Shown: positions 1 to 14,000 of the stretch, piece after piece | Position numbering within the stretch: the first letter of the stretch is position 1 | Layout: every line of letters starts with the position of its first letter | Position numbers and translations under genes: made by a program | The notes under the pieces: generated by a model | What the model saw: the letters and a program-made list of their open reading frames with translations, nothing else | Told to the model about the DNA's origin: nothing | Databases searched by the model: none | DNA from: Mugil cephalus | Lineage: Eukaryota; Chordata; Actinopteri; Mugiliformes; Mugilidae | Reading direction: 5' to 3' | Assembly (NCBI RefSeq): GCF_022458985.1 | Contig: NC_061786.1 | Location: forward strand, 19,536,974 to 19,600,973 | DNA length: 64,000 bases

Positions 1-646
1 TATCCAGATCTTCTGGCAGGAGCCCTGTGGGACTCCATCCAACGATTCCAAAGTATATTACCCAACTCTCTTACAGGAAAACAGACACAGGGTGAGGGAC
101 GAATGCGATTACAACTCCTCAGAAGACCCCTTTTTTTTTATTTAATATATTTTCTTGGAGTCCGTTCTACTTTCTTCCCCTCATCTTCTGTTAATGCCGT
201 TTAAATTTTCCGCTAAACCCGTGCTCCCGGCAGCCAAGTGTCCCACAAAAGTGGCCGACTTTTCACAATCTAACCCTTTTTTTTTTTTTCTTTAACGTGC
301 AAACATACTCCTTACACGAGGGCCGTCCAGCTGAATCCTGCCAGGGAAAATGATGTTGACGATTAGGGAGTATGAATGACTTCTAGGAGTGTGGGCTGTC
401 GGCGCGCCTGCACTTCAGCTTAACTGGAACCATTTTCAGAAAACGGCGGCAGGCCGCAAGGAAACCGAAATAAGTTGACCACTGTTTTGAAAAACGGAAG
501 AAAACCGACGCATGAATATATAATTTACTCCGCTGGCTCTGCTCGTTCCTTTGTTTGGTTAAATGAGGCTTAATGACTTCTCCGTTCGGGTATTTTGTCA
601 TAGCGCGCGGGCATTTATCTACGGTTTCCTCATCTCTCGTTTGCAG

Positions 647-2886
647 ATGCTGGAGGACGACGGCCGGCGCGGTGTTACTGGATGGATGTCGAGCTGGATC
701 GGAGGCAGGGGAGCACAGAGCGTCCCGAACACTCCGCAGAGACCCACCAGTGGCCAAGGGCTCAACACGGTGAGGAACAAAGAAGGTCTTGTAAGACACA
801 AAGAGGACATGGCGCATGTAACGGTGTCCGTGATGTCACGGGTAAATCTAAAAAAAAAATCAAGCTGAAACAAGGGGAATCTGGGCTTCTGGAGGAAATG
901 TCATCCAAGTCTTTAGTCGTAAAAGACTGAAGAAGCAGATGTTCCCATTAAAACCTGAACTGCACCACCAGTGTTTGAGGAACAGAAGCTTCAACGTGTC
1001 CAGTCACTCTTTCATCGGGTTATCACACGGCATTAGGGTAACTCCACATGAAAGGAGAAGAAGAAGAAGAAGAAGAAGAGAGGCGAACTATTCTCATTAG
1101 TTACTGCAAAAATATTAGTTTTATGGAAGACAGACCTCCCAATCATTTATTTTTTTTTTGTCGTGCAACGCATTTAAAATAAACTGCAAACCTCCTGATG
1201 TTTACGTTGGCGTCGCATGAAGCAGAATAACAAAAGGATTGAATGCTAATGGCGTATTAGCGTGGAAAATAAGCTCTTAGTGCCTGTAAGCGTCTTCATT
1301 ACAGCAGTTTAACTCCAGAGAAAATAAATGTTTAAGATATTTGGTAAGAAAAATTGCTCGCATGTGTTTTTAGCCCCACAGGACTCGGGAGGAATTAAGT
1401 GCCTGGAGAATCAGAGTCCGATCCAACTGTAATTCATCAGCGCTTAGGACGTAAACACTGCGAGCGGCAGATTAGCACGTTGTCTAACTGGAAAAACACT
1501 AATTCTGTTCTGTTGTGCTACTATGAAGCTCTTCACTAGGCGCTACACTGGTTCATACCGAATACCGGTATTTTATTTTCTTTCTTTTGAATTTTTAATA
1601 CGGGCAAACCAGTATATTTGATTAGACGGCGTCCGTAACTCTGTGCCAAGAGACACTGTTTCAGATCGGAAACATTTTCAGCGTAGCGCTGCTAAACACA
1701 CTAAACACACTGAACACACTGCGAGGCGTGTTGAAGATGGAAAGGTCCAAAAAATGAAGAAGCGGCAGAATGAAAGGACTTGTGCCAAAGAAAAGGTGTC
1801 GTGTCGGTTGTTGTCCCTGTTTTAGATGAATCTAAAGCCGTCCCCGAAAAATGTCCCCAATTTTAGCTTTTTATGGATGAGAAAAAAAAAATGTTGCACG
1901 CAGACTAAAGTTATTACGGTAGCGCTGCTATTGGCATTACAGACATAGTAGTTTTTTCTTTTTCTTTTTTCTTTTTTTATCTCTGTGGTGTAAATGTTTC
2001 CACATTAGCAGGCAGCGCTAACATCATGGCCATGCAAACCTATTGTACTACTAGTGTGAGATTATTCTGCAATATTTACTCATCATCACAGTAAAATATT
2101 CCATCCTTAATCAATCTACTGCATTAATTCATCTCTCAAACAGTAGAAAATGTTGTGACTATGTGATTATTCATGAAAAAAAATACCGTCAGAAACATTT
2201 TTGGTCACACCGCCCTTCCTTCCTTACTGGGCCTACAGAAGGATTAAAAGGTATCGATTTGTAAATGAATTAGCTCTGTCCTGTCCCTTCTGTTGTTGAG
2301 AATCTGCAGACAAGTTGAGTCGGATTTTGGGTCGACTGAACCTTTCGACTTTCGGTTCCTTTTTTTCAAATTCACGAGCCGTCTCCGTCCTGTCCCTTGC
2401 TGTTGCAGTCCTTCTCAGAGATGTTCGTGAAGTTCCTGGAGATGGAGTCGACCCCTTCGCTGCCGGCGCCGAAGCTCCCGGTCCACGACATCAAGCCTCT
2501 GAGCGCCCCGCCTCCCAGAAGAACCGGCGGCACCGCTCCCAGCGCCACCGCAGGTAAATGAAAAAAACCTGTTTCTTAATGGACCACGTCACACAGGAGG
2601 CGCTGCTTTTTTTTCTTCCTCCTCCTCCCTCAAACATATCAAACTTAATTTAAATCCTCTCCTCGTAGGAGCCGCGGCAGCAGCCGGTAAGCGAGCTGGA
2701 GACTCCAATCCGTTCCTGGCCCCCCGCTCCGCGGCGGTGCCTCTGCTGGCCGGTTCCAGCTCCGGTGGCTCGGGAGGTCACCTCCTAATGAAGCCCATCT
2801 CCGACGCCCTGCCCACCTTCACTCCGGTGCCGGTGTCGGCCGAAGCCAGCGGAGGAGCTGTGCTCAAAGACTTGTTAAAGCAGTGA
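647..2886 (+). CDS. trip11: trip11 (GMAP-210 golgin), last three coding exons, partial
   Basis: Coding exons 647-769, 2409-2553 and 2669-2886 splice in frame (phases 0, 1) to give the C-terminal 161 residues ending in TGA at 2884-2886. GMAP-210 is a long coiled-coil golgin of the cis-Golgi that captures vesicles, binds ARF1 near its C-terminus and anchors IFT20. Recognisable family marks are [12 protein letters not shown] followed by SVPNTPQRP in the first visible exon, [14 protein letters not shown] and [10 protein letters not shown] in the second, and [28 protein letters not shown] and the terminal LKDLLKQ in the last. These match my memory of the human protein tail closely. The coiled coil and the preceding exon (the GRAB region) lie upstream of the window; positions 1-646 look intronic, because no frame there continues the protein. 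The Ala/Gly-rich stretch at the start of the last exon is the least conserved part. Followed by fbln5 in the same orientation, as in human. Confidence 0.93.
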
Positions 2887-4859
2887 CCGGCCCCTTGACG
2901 ACTGTGTCCGTTCATCCAGCTTCTCTCTCCACACTACATGGACCGAGACGTTCGAGCTACGTGTTGCTGCTCTTTTTCTTTTCTTTTTTTTTTACTCCTT
3001 GCAAAAAAAATAACAATGTTTTTGTTTTGTTTGTTTTTTTTAATTGAAACAGAAGCTAGTTTTTTAGATTCAGTTTTACTTTCCATTGCTGTTCTATGCA
3101 ACAGACTCTTCCCTTTACACACCAGTGAAAACGTTTCAACAGTGTTAGGCCTCGACCCACAAAGTTAAAAATAATCGATGACTCTACGAAATGCAAAAAG
3201 GGTTCCAAAGGAGAGCGTTTCCAAGCTGCGGGTCATTCAGAGTGAGAGCAGTAGTTTTCTTTTGTTCATATGTTACGTCTTTTTTTTTTTTTTCTTTTTT
3301 TATTCATCGCGCCCGTTCTGAACACAAGTGACCTTCTGTACTCGCCGTGTGCAGCACAATACACGTGGGTCGAGTCTGATCGTCGCCTCCGATGGAAGAG
3401 GCCCTTCGGTTTTTCATCCTTTGACTTTCTTTAGACGACGCAGTGAGCTGTCGCTGGTCCAGGCCTCGCCTACGAGCTCTCTGGCAGTGGCAGCCGGCGT
3501 AGAGATTTATGTGGCTCAGTACATCTGTTAAAACCATGAAGACATTTCTGCAAAATCTTGTCTTTTCCAGACGGCCAGACTTTGATATGCAATAAGCGTT
3601 GTAATTATGGCTGCAACTGCTGACTGCGGTTGATCAGATGATTGAGACTGCTCCTATGTTTAAGTACAGTATATAGTTTACATATATATATATATATAAA
3701 CACATATATATATGTGTGTGTGTAAATGGGTGGCGTTTTTTTTTTCCTATTTATAGGCACTAAGTAAGCGGTGGAAGTAAAGTGCCTGCATTTTTGCTAA
3801 TTAGACAGATGTGTAATCAGGATTGTAAATGGTTAATTTAAATATATATATTTACAAAATGTAAAGAACAGAAAAAAGTTAAAAGCGCACATTTAAGAGG
3901 TTTTACCTGAGCAGGAGTCTGCGGCCGGAGACTGAGCTGCTCTGCATTTTTTGTACAGACATCAATCAGCCGCTGCAGAAGGAATGTTACAGGGTTTCTC
4001 AATGTGTATTGTTAAAATGTATAGACTGTAAATCCTCACTGTAAAAGAATTTTTGTAGTTATAAAATCTGAAACTCTGACGCGTCCAAACAAACAAAAAA
4101 AAAATAACAAAAACTACTTTGGGTAACCTTGACCTTGTATGATCTTTAATTGAGCTTAGTACCTGTGACTTAATTGGAATTTGAATCGAATAAAGGTACC
4201 ACTGCTGACCCGTGACTGCATTTTGTCATTTTCTTCTCCGACGCGCATTCATGTGAACCAGATGTGGCTACTACGGCGCGGATCGCTCGGGTGCTCCAGA
4301 TGTGCAGTCAACTCGAGGAGGAGGAGGAGGAGGGGGCTGTTTATATCTCTGGAAAACAGACACCCACTGTGTATGCTTTAGCTTTATGCTTTATGCTTTT
4401 CTTTTTTTTTTTTTCTTTGACCCCCCCTGTCCCCACCCCCAAACAGCGCAGGAGGAGTAGCAGCAGCTCTTCGGAGTGAGAGCGCGCCGCCGTGGGGCCG
4501 CTGTCTCTGTGCGCTCTGACTGGAGGGGGCTGGCTCTCCTGATTGAATCCAGCTGTTGAGAAAAGTGCGCGGAGGGGGCCCGTCAATTTGCATTGCTAAA
4601 TAATCTGTAGAGCCGACAGAGTGGGGCAGAAACTGAACAGTCCGTTTTGAAAAGGCATTCCTGCAACACTTGGTCAATGTTCCGCGGCTTCAGCTCGACC
4701 AGACAGCGGTTAATGAGAACCTGGTGTCGGCTTTCGCGTAAAGGCGCATAGTCGGGGGGTGGCGGTGAGAGAGCCCTGCGGAGAAGCGGCGAGGGGATTT
4801 GAAGTTACGGGTCATCTCTTCATCTTTCCTTTGAAGGAGGTCGCTAGAAACCATAAAGC
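2887..4859 (+). other. trip11 3' UTR and trip11-fbln5 intergenic region
   Basis: No coding exon is seen. The first part is probably trip11 3' UTR, AT-rich with poly-T and a TA/TG dinucleotide run near 3680-3722. The best polyadenylation signal is AATAAA at 4189-4194, 1.3 kb after the stop codon. Downstream, 4200-4859 is more GC-rich with a GAG-repeat (about 4313-4332) and should hold the fbln5 promoter and 5' leader; no convincing TATA box could be assigned. Confidence 0.5.
4189..4194 (+). terminator. Candidate poly(A) signal of trip11
   Basis: Canonical AATAAA located between the trip11 stop codon and the fbln5 leader. Other A-rich hexamers exist upstream, so the real cleavage site needs transcript ends. 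Confidence 0.45.
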
Positions 4860-5071
4860 ATGCTGTTTGAAACGCGTGGCTTCAGGTTTTGCTCTTCTGC
4901 GAGGTCAGTAGCTGCCTTTTTTTCCCTTTTTTCTTGCGTAACTGGATTCCTTGAATAGTTGTTTGCTTTAGCAATGTACTTGAATGCATGTGTAACGGGA
5001 TGCTTGTCTCAAGGTCATCGTGTTGTTTCTGAGTTTAAAAACATAAAAATTATTATAATTTTTTTTGCAGG

Positions 5072-8000
5072 ATGTTGGCAGCTCTGGTATTTATTCTGCT
5101 TTGTATCCAGCCTGGACACGGACAGGTAACACAACACCTTGCCTTCCTGGAGTAATTCATTTCATTCATTTAGTCTAAGGTCTTTGGTTACTAATGTTTC
5201 TGATCCATCTTTGAAATTAATGTGTAACAGATTTATATTAGAAACCAATAACTTAGAGATTAACATGAATTATAGTGAGACATGTTCTGGATCATCTCTC
5301 CTCAGACCTGCACAGAAGGTTTTGCATACGACCGCAGGGCGAGACAGTGTATAGGTAAGTGGCACGACTTCTATTTAGTTTTATTATGACAAGGTACCAA
5401 GGTGTTATTAGCACTTGCTATTATCTAAAGTACATAAGAGTAAAATTCCAAACTTAACATAGCAGTGGATGGGCAACAGGCTCACAGATGTTCTGGATGC
5501 AGGAATGTCCTTATCACCGATCTGCTCTGTATTCCAGATGTGGACGAATGCCGCACGCTGCCAGACGCCTGCAGGGGAGACATGCGCTGTGTGAACCAGA
5601 ACGGGGGCTACCTGTGCATCCCCAGGAACTTGTACAACCAGCCGTTCAGGCCGGACGCCCCGATCCTGCCGGACCCCGTTTACCCGGACTCCTCGGTGGG
5701 ATTCGCCGAGCCCTTCCCCCCGGTGGCTCCGAGATCCGTGGAGCCCAGCTACCCCAGGGTGAGGAGCACTGCGCAGTGCATCCTGGGATACAGTCCTGCA
5801 GAGGATGGCACCTGCAACGGTGAGTCTGAGTTTGCAGCAAGGGAAGGAGTATTCAAATTTAACCTGTGCATTCATAGAGTAGTTATTGACTGGTTTATGT
5901 GATTGAGTTATTGGTCGTTATGATGCTTAATAATGATGCATCAGGCTTGGCCACATTTCACTTCTAGTGAAGGTCCTAGGTCCCTCCACTGGTCCTCATC
6001 ATGAATCTGGGGTGTGATGAGATTATGAATTGGGTAAGAAATCAGACAGAGCAAAGTAAAGCGATGTGTTGTCATTCTTTCAGATAGTAGTAGTGAAGTA
6101 TTACACATTTTCTCATAATATTTTAAGTTTATCTTGTTCATTTATGAAGTAAAAATGAGATATAGTGGAGTAGAAGTGCATCAGCACTGGGCTTCAGTTC
6201 ATAGTATCACTGGATAAATGTACTCCTTCGCTTTTAAATTTACTTTCCTCAGACTGGTCCAATCTGGTCCGCTGTGTGTGCTCAACTCACGCAGCTACAG
6301 AGTTACATATACAGTCTATATTCCGTTATATAAGACCGATTCAAAGGCTGAATCTTGGCTTCCGAGCCAGGATTTAGAAATTCTAAAAAAGACATTAATC
6401 AAAACAGGTTTTCTGGCAAAAAAAATAAAAAGTGCTGCTCATTGTTCTCGTTTGTTTTCTTACACCAGCACTGACAGAAAGCTCGTTTAGCTGATCCCGA
6501 CTGCACTCTGTTTACTTCCCTCGCAGGCAGAGACTCAACACAGTTTTGTTTTTTTGTTTTTTTTTTTTTACTTTTGGTTTGTGACCCCTTAAAATGAAGC
6601 AACACCTACTTACAAACTTGTGAGCGTTTGGCTGTCAAACAAGTGAGACTTCAAGAGCGTTGCAGCCTGGAAGAGACGGCCCCGTGTGGAGGGCGTCTGT
6701 CCTCAGCTGCAGCTGTTTGTGGTCAAGTTTTTCTTTCTTTCTTTCTTTTTTCCTTTTTTTTTTTTTTTTTTAACTGTAGTAACACGGAAAAGGCTTTGAG
6801 TAAGACATTCCTGACATCTGCCACCTTCTGCTGCTTACCGCATGTCGGAGTTAAAACTAGGACGTCAAGGTGGCGTGAGGGGAAACAGACACGAGGCCAG
6901 AGGTTTAGTGGAAGTCGGTAAAGATTGTGGTTGAACTGTTGAGGAGGGGGGCGGTGGATGTATGCATGAGTCCATCAGATCACAAGGACAGATGCTTTTT
7001 GATGCTCCTCATGCGGAGGAGGTGGAGGGTTGGTTGGGAATTAATGCCTCGTTTTAATTGAGTCTCCCTAAACCGAACAGATCCCAGCTGCCAGATAAAC
7101 TGATGGCGCCCCAGCTGCTTTAAATACGTTTTCACGTAGCTGCCCCAGTGTGTCGAGCCGTGACGAGCCGCTGAAAGTCTTCCTCTGTAGAGTCCTCGTC
7201 TGTCATTTTGGATAAATCGGCCGTGAACCTCGTAAAGAGTGGAAAATGTACAGTTTTTGTCCAGCGAAGGAGAGCGTTAGATCATGCACAAATATGGGCT
7301 GTTTCTCCGTTGTAGCGGGAGAGGGCCCGTCGGGGAATCGGCTCACAACCTTGTTTGGGTAAACTACACCATGGGGGTGCCAGAAATGAGGTCATGTGTT
7401 GCCAAATCTGTGCCGGGGCCCGAGCTCAGGAGAACAGGCATACCTCTGTAGGGGGAACGTCCCCCTGCACCCCCCCACCCACCCACCCACCCCGAAGGCT
7501 CGACGTGTGTGTTAATGTGTGTGCGGTGATGTAATGGGCCGCTGATTGATGCCGCCATGGGGCAGAAACTACACAGACTGCGACTTCCTGTCTGAACCTG
7601 CGACAAGCGCGGCTTTGTCTTTTAAGTCAATGGCAAAATAGTCCCTGAGTGTGACAAGTGGCACCAGTCTGGGCGGGAAGAATACGGCTAATTAGCGGCT
7701 AATTGGGCCTCAGGTTTATGCCTTTGTGGCCCGATTTTCCCCAATTTCACACAAAGACATCATGTGTGTCACTGAACCTTTTCTGATTTATGGAACCCAC
7801 CATATTTCTGTTCCTAACCATGCAGATGTTCTATGTGACCTAATATGCACAGACACCCAGTTGTTGAACGTGTCATTCCAAAACCACGGGTATTTATGTG
7901 CTGTATTCAAGATGTTAGAGTGTGGCCGCAGGGTACTTCTCTGGTTCAGCTACAAGATCATTAGAGGTTGGCCACAGATGCAGAGTCTGGCTCAGTGTCA

Positions 8001-11000
8001 GTGTTAGTTGCATCCCAAAGCCTGTGGTGGATGGGGTTCTGCTCGGGCCATCCGGGTCGTTCGGTGTAGACCGGATTATGTGCACAGAAGCCGATTCAGA
8101 AGTCGGATTTGTATGGCATTCGTGGCTCCGCGTTCTGGTGTCTCCGGTTGTTTGCGTTCTTGCAGAGCAGGAGACGTCTACATGGCAAATATGGAGCTAG
8201 CGGCAGCTGCTGCTTAGCCTAGGTTAGCTTAGCTTGGGAAATCTTTAACCTCTTGAGACCCTGCGTCCTCTTGTGGGGACATTAAGTTTTAGGTTTGTGG
8301 TACAAGGTCCAGCTTTTACGATTGAAACCTGCTTGTTTACGTTTCTAGTTGATATGATGCACAAATTTGACCAATTCTATCAATAGTAACAAGCTACGAC
8401 CTCCCTAATTAGCAAGTACTCTTTTGAGGATGGTGGGATTTCATTGTTTGCAGTTCTGGTTTCAGGACTGAAATAAGTACTTTTTAATTAGTGAAATAAT
8501 CCCTTTGTCCACATATGAGGACATTGTTTTTTTCCAAAAACTACTTCTTCCTTTTCAAAGATGATGCTTACTTTTTATACTTCTGCTAATTCTAAATACC
8601 TTAGAGAATTTAACAATGCACACCAAATAAAAGCTCAGGTCACAGGAGGTTAACTAACTCACACGCAGCTCACAACATAAAACACTGTTGGATTTTTCCA
8701 CCTGTTTCCAGGCTTCATGCTAAGCTAACTAGCAGCTCTGCTGCAGATGTGCTGCTAATCCTCACAGATTCTCAGCCCTCCAAACTCCCCTTCTCTCCTC
8801 TTTATCTGGAACAGAGAACAAAGCGACATTGCTGCTGGAAATCATTTGAAATAATCCTAAATCTGATTGTTCGGTGGCCTCGAGCGATGAACAGCAGACG
8901 GCGTTAGCACTCGCTTTTATCCGTTTTTCAAGCCCAAACAATGCGTTAAAAGTTCGCACGCTGCCTCGTGTTTTTCATTTCATTTTGTGGGACCGCAACG
9001 CTCATTTCTCCTCAAAAGTCTAATTTTTGGGGGGGGATTTTCATGTTTTTACTCGAGTTGGATGGAGAGAACATGCGCGGTCCAACCTCACGGGCTCCTG
9101 GAACCGTCAGATAAACTCAAAACAAAACCTCTTATTGTGCAGCTGCAAATGGCGATGTAGATAACATGTTAAGCTGTGGTGGTGTCATTTAAAGTCTCTG
9201 AGGATTATTCCATCCTTCTTTTGTGCAAATCTCCTGTCAGAACCTTTCCGATTGTCAGCGGAGGACCCTCGAAGCTGGTGAGCAGCCCCGTGAATCAGCC
9301 TATATAAGGAGGTGGACTGAAACTGCAGCACTGTATGTGTATGTTGGAGAACTGCAGTAAGGCTACACATGTGCTGCAGATGAGGGGCATTCAGAGAGGT
9401 TTGCACTGGTAACTGCAAGCAGGTGCCACGGTCATGTAGCTCTTGGCCGGTGGCCGAAACGCTCTGGGGCCTCCCCCTCCTCCCTCCTCCCCCCCTCCTC
9501 CCCCGTGAAGGGCCAACACTGGCTCCGAGCTGGCACAAAGGGCAACGGTCCCACAGACGGACCTTATCGCTTATCATAGCTGCCTGTCTAAACAACAAAA
9601 AAAAAAAAACAGGCTCCCACCCATTTCCCCCCCACCACCTCCACTTCACTTCCAGGGAAGATTGGTGACTTCACACTCTGAGAACCATAAACAGAGGGTG
9701 GAATTTTTGATTTGTCATATCCTCATAAGGAAATGTGGCTATTATGATGGGCTGTGCGCGAGCTGCTCCGGGGGCGACGGAGGAATTCAGATTGTAATCT
9801 GAGAAATCGCGAATCTCGTGCAAAAACAATTGTAAATTGAGGCCGTATTGAAATGTGAACTGTTGTGTTAAGAGGTGTTTAAACACGGGGTGGTGAAAAC
9901 TTGAGCGCTGGAGAAACAGGCGCTCGGGTGAAAGACGGACGGCGCAATCACCGAAAACCAACAGGGGAAAAATACTACACCAGCAGATGTGCTCTTGAGC
10001 AAGACACCCAACCCCTAAAAAGGCTGCAGTGGAATTAAAGCAAAAACACGAAAGTCGATACGGTTCAGATAAAGAGAAAGTGCAAAAAGCATAACGCCCA
10101 CACAGAAATCAATGTCACATTCATAAAAGCGAAACACTCTGGTCGGTTGCAAATGTTCCTGACATGACAGCAGAACTGTCAAAAGTCTGAAAACATCACA
10201 CTTTAAATGAGAAAAACTTTAAAAATCCATTGTGCCAAACCTCTAATACATTAACAGGCAGCTCAGCTTAGTTTCCAGACGGTCGACATGTCCGCACACG
10301 CCAATTCAATTCTTCACTTAACAATCAGTGTTTTGTTTTTTTTCCTTCTTCCGTTTTCCTTTCTGCCGCAGACATCGATGAATGCGAGACCAACTCTCAT
10401 CACTGTAACCCCACCCAGGTCTGCATCAACACGCTAGGCGGCTACACCTGTTCCTGCACCGAAGGCTACTGGCTCATTGGTGGACAGTGCCAGGGTGAGT
10501 GGACCCCGTGCCAAGTCACACATTTTAAATGCTTGGACTTAGAAAGACTTAATTCATCCACACGGGGAATTTCTTGGTCACAGTTGCACAGTTAAAAGAA
10601 TACTGATAATAATAATTAAGTAAATAAAAAATGCATAAATACATAAAATTTAGAAAGTAATAATAAAATTAAATAAAATTAAGCTATGAACAAATGTGCA
10701 AGAAATGGAGACACAAGTAAATATATGTATAATTATAAATTATGTTATTATAATACAGAAAAGTGAGGACTGAGAACTGTATGAATGATGTCCTGCAGTG
10801 TTCACTGTGGTAGTGGAGCTGGATCACTTTTATGGAGAATTAGTTAAGGAAGCTCTGACATTACATACTCCAGCTTCTATTGCACTAAGGTCTTGTACTT
10901 GTAACTAATCCGGACGTCAGTTGGGCAAAGGTTGTGAAATGAAAAGTGCTGTGATTTCTAGCATTGTTTAAAAAACCAAAAAAGGGACGTAATTACTGCC

Positions 11001-14000
11001 TCAAATAATTCAAGCATGAATTAATGTAATAGAACCCACATGATTTGATGGTTAATGGCCTCAATGTTGCAAAACTGTCTCTCGCGTTTTGGCGTTAGCT
11101 GTGCAGAAGGTTGAGATCGGGGCCAAAAGGGGGATGTTTAGAGCGCATACTTCCAAAAATCAAAACCACATTTCTTGTAATCGCTGCTGGACAATGAGAA
11201 AAGACAATGCTGTCTCTTGTCTTGATTTACAAAATGCCCCAACCCTCCTACCCCACCTCACGGTCTCGATTCTCCTCTGGAAGAACAGCGCCCTCTTCAT
11301 GCTCTGTGCAGTAAAGCAGACGACTCTTTACTACTTTTTTTTGCCTTTTTCTTTTCCCACCAGATATTGATGAATGTCGCTATGGTTACTGCCAGCAGCT
11401 GTGTGCCAACGTCCCTGGCTCTTACTCCTGCTCCTGCAACCCCGGATTCATCCTCAATCCAGACAGCAGGACCTGTCAAGGTACCCGGTCCGTGTATGTT
11501 TTGGTCATTGGATTTTCCGTTCAGAAATGGACATTAAAAAAACAAAAAATGAGGGTTATTTGATTTTCATTTATAAATTAAAAAAAAAATAATTTAAATT
11601 CTAATGGATAAATAAAACAGTTTCTGTTTCTAAAAACAAATAAGCAAACAAAAAAATTAAGTCGCAGACAAAAACAAAAAGCGCCCGTTTTTTAATATTG
11701 TGAGACCGGAAGTTGCTGTTTTAAAAGTAAGAGCATCATGAGGTATCTGCGTAACAGAAGTTGATGGACGTGGATCAGTACGTTGTTTTTCGAAACAACA
11801 AAGGAGTCTCAATGAAGAGACATGACTGCAGAAAAAACTAAACCCCATACTTCAGGTAAAAGCTAAAAAATACCTACATATAATCAAGGAATAGTTAGCT
11901 ACTAGCTAACATTATTCTGATGTGCGTGCAGAGTTTTCTGCAGATGACAGGCCTTGTTTTGTCCTGTCAAACATCACGTCAGAGTACGGTTCCAAAGACA
12001 TTTTAGCCTGGGCTAGGGAAACCACAGGTAGAAGTCATATATTTGTGCGCTCTTGCCATAAACACAGTACCGTCCGCTTACGTGCTCTTACTTTGAAAAC
12101 GGAAACTTCCGGTTGCAAAATGTGATAAAACGAGCGCTTTTTTGTTTTTGTTTTCTAACAATTTTAATTTTCGTTTTTAGAAGCAGAAAATGAAAATCGA
12201 CCCGTTTTAAAAGTTTTGTTTATCCAGGAAAATTTCCATTTTAATTTTTGAATTTCAAAATGAAAATCAAACAACAATGTCCTTTTCTGAACGGAAACAT
12301 ACACGGACCGTAACACGCACAGACGGTCAAGGAAACAAACGCGCGCGCACGCAGGTAGGCACGAAACGCTGACACTGTCACCACTGTGCACAGATGTGGA
12401 CGAGTGTGAGGATGAACCTTGCAGTCACGGCTGCTTCAACACCTACGGCTCCTTCATGTGTAACTGTGACGAGGGCTTTGAGTTGGCGTCCGACGGCGCT
12501 ACTTGCATCGGTGAGTGATTTATTATTTTATGCATTTGGTTTGTAAAAATGTGGAGATTAGGCTTTCTCTGTTGTGTTCAAATATATGTCGTTTTGTTTT
12601 TCATCCAAGTTAAATTGAAAAATGCTTTCAAACCAGCACATAATGATTTGATACTTTTAGACTTGCCTGAAAAAACTTCTGGCTGTGCATCATCATCAAT
12701 CAGCCACAACATTAAAACCACTGACAGTAGAAGTAACATAACATTGGCCACCTTGTGACAATGCAGTCTTCTGCTGGGAAACTTTGGTTGTGGATGTTAA
12801 TTATACATGTACCACCAACCTAGACCAAATCGGACACCCCATAGCAATGACACTCCTTTATTATGACAGCAGCCATCCCCAACTGTTTTGGAGGCACAGG
12901 GGAGACCTACACAATTTTAGAAAGGTAGTCATAATGTTATGCCTGATCGGTGGACCAACATTTCCACCTACAACCCACTTAGAGTTCCTGCATGTTTTGC
13001 ATGTGCAAAGTAAATCTTAAGTGTGTAGATGAAACCATAAAAAGTAAAAAAAAATAAATAAATAAAAAACACACCGTAGCAGACCTGGTTGAACTGTTTT
13101 AATTCTCGTCTTCATTCCGTGCAGACTTGGATGAGTGCAGTTTCTCTGAGTTTCTGTGTCAGCACAGATGCATTAACACACCCGGCTCTTTCAACTGCAT
13201 CTGTCCACCGGGATATTATGTGTACGATGACGGGAGGAGCTGTGAAGGTAAAGTTGGCGACGGGAGACAGACGCTCGTTTTCTATAGTCTCGACTACGTA
13301 GCAAATAAATTACCTGTGGGATATTAAAGCAGTGTCATGTTTGCCTTTGAGTGCCGCACTAATATTAATAATAATAAGAATAATAATAAAATGATGCTAA
13401 GGCAAAGCTTGATTTATGCTTTCTGCAAACGTTCTTTTTTAATACTTGTGTTATTGTTGTTGATGTTTTCTTTGATGCTGTTTTTCTGATGATGATGATG
13501 ATGATGATGTTTTAACTGACTCCGACTGTTGTGTGTTTGATTTTAAAGATATCAATGAATGTGACACTGGTAACAACACCTGTACAACAGCACAAGTATG
13601 TTTCAATTTCCAGGGAGGCTACACATGCCTGAATCCTTTACAGTGTCAACTTCCTTACATCGAAGTTAGCGACAAGTGAGTGTCGGGCTAACGTTTCTCA
13701 GCCTTTTCTGCGTCTTCCCTCTGTGCTGGATCGTTCCTCTCTTCCATGTATAACGCGGCGTCTCCTCCTCCTCTGCAGTCAGTGCATGTGCTCGGCTGAG
13801 AACCCTGCCTGCAGGGACAAGCCCTTCACCGTTCTGTACCGACACATGGACTTGTCGTCGGGGCGCAGTGTGCCTGCAGACATCTTCCAGATGTCGGCCA
13901 CCACGCGTTACCCCGGCGCCTTCTACATCTTCCAGATAAAGTCGGGCAACGAAGGACGAGAGTTTTACATGAGGGTGAGTGTTTCACAGACACATAAACG

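Noticed and set aside
1-646. Possible additional trip11 exon at 1-91 before GGTGAGGG
   Set aside because: None of the three frames gives the expected conserved protein upstream of the exon at 647, and the phase-0 frame reads nothing like a golgin; treated as intron.
9185-9649. 154-codon minus-strand frame in an fbln5 intron
   Set aside because: Produced by CT-rich low-complexity DNA (CCTCC runs); no domain.
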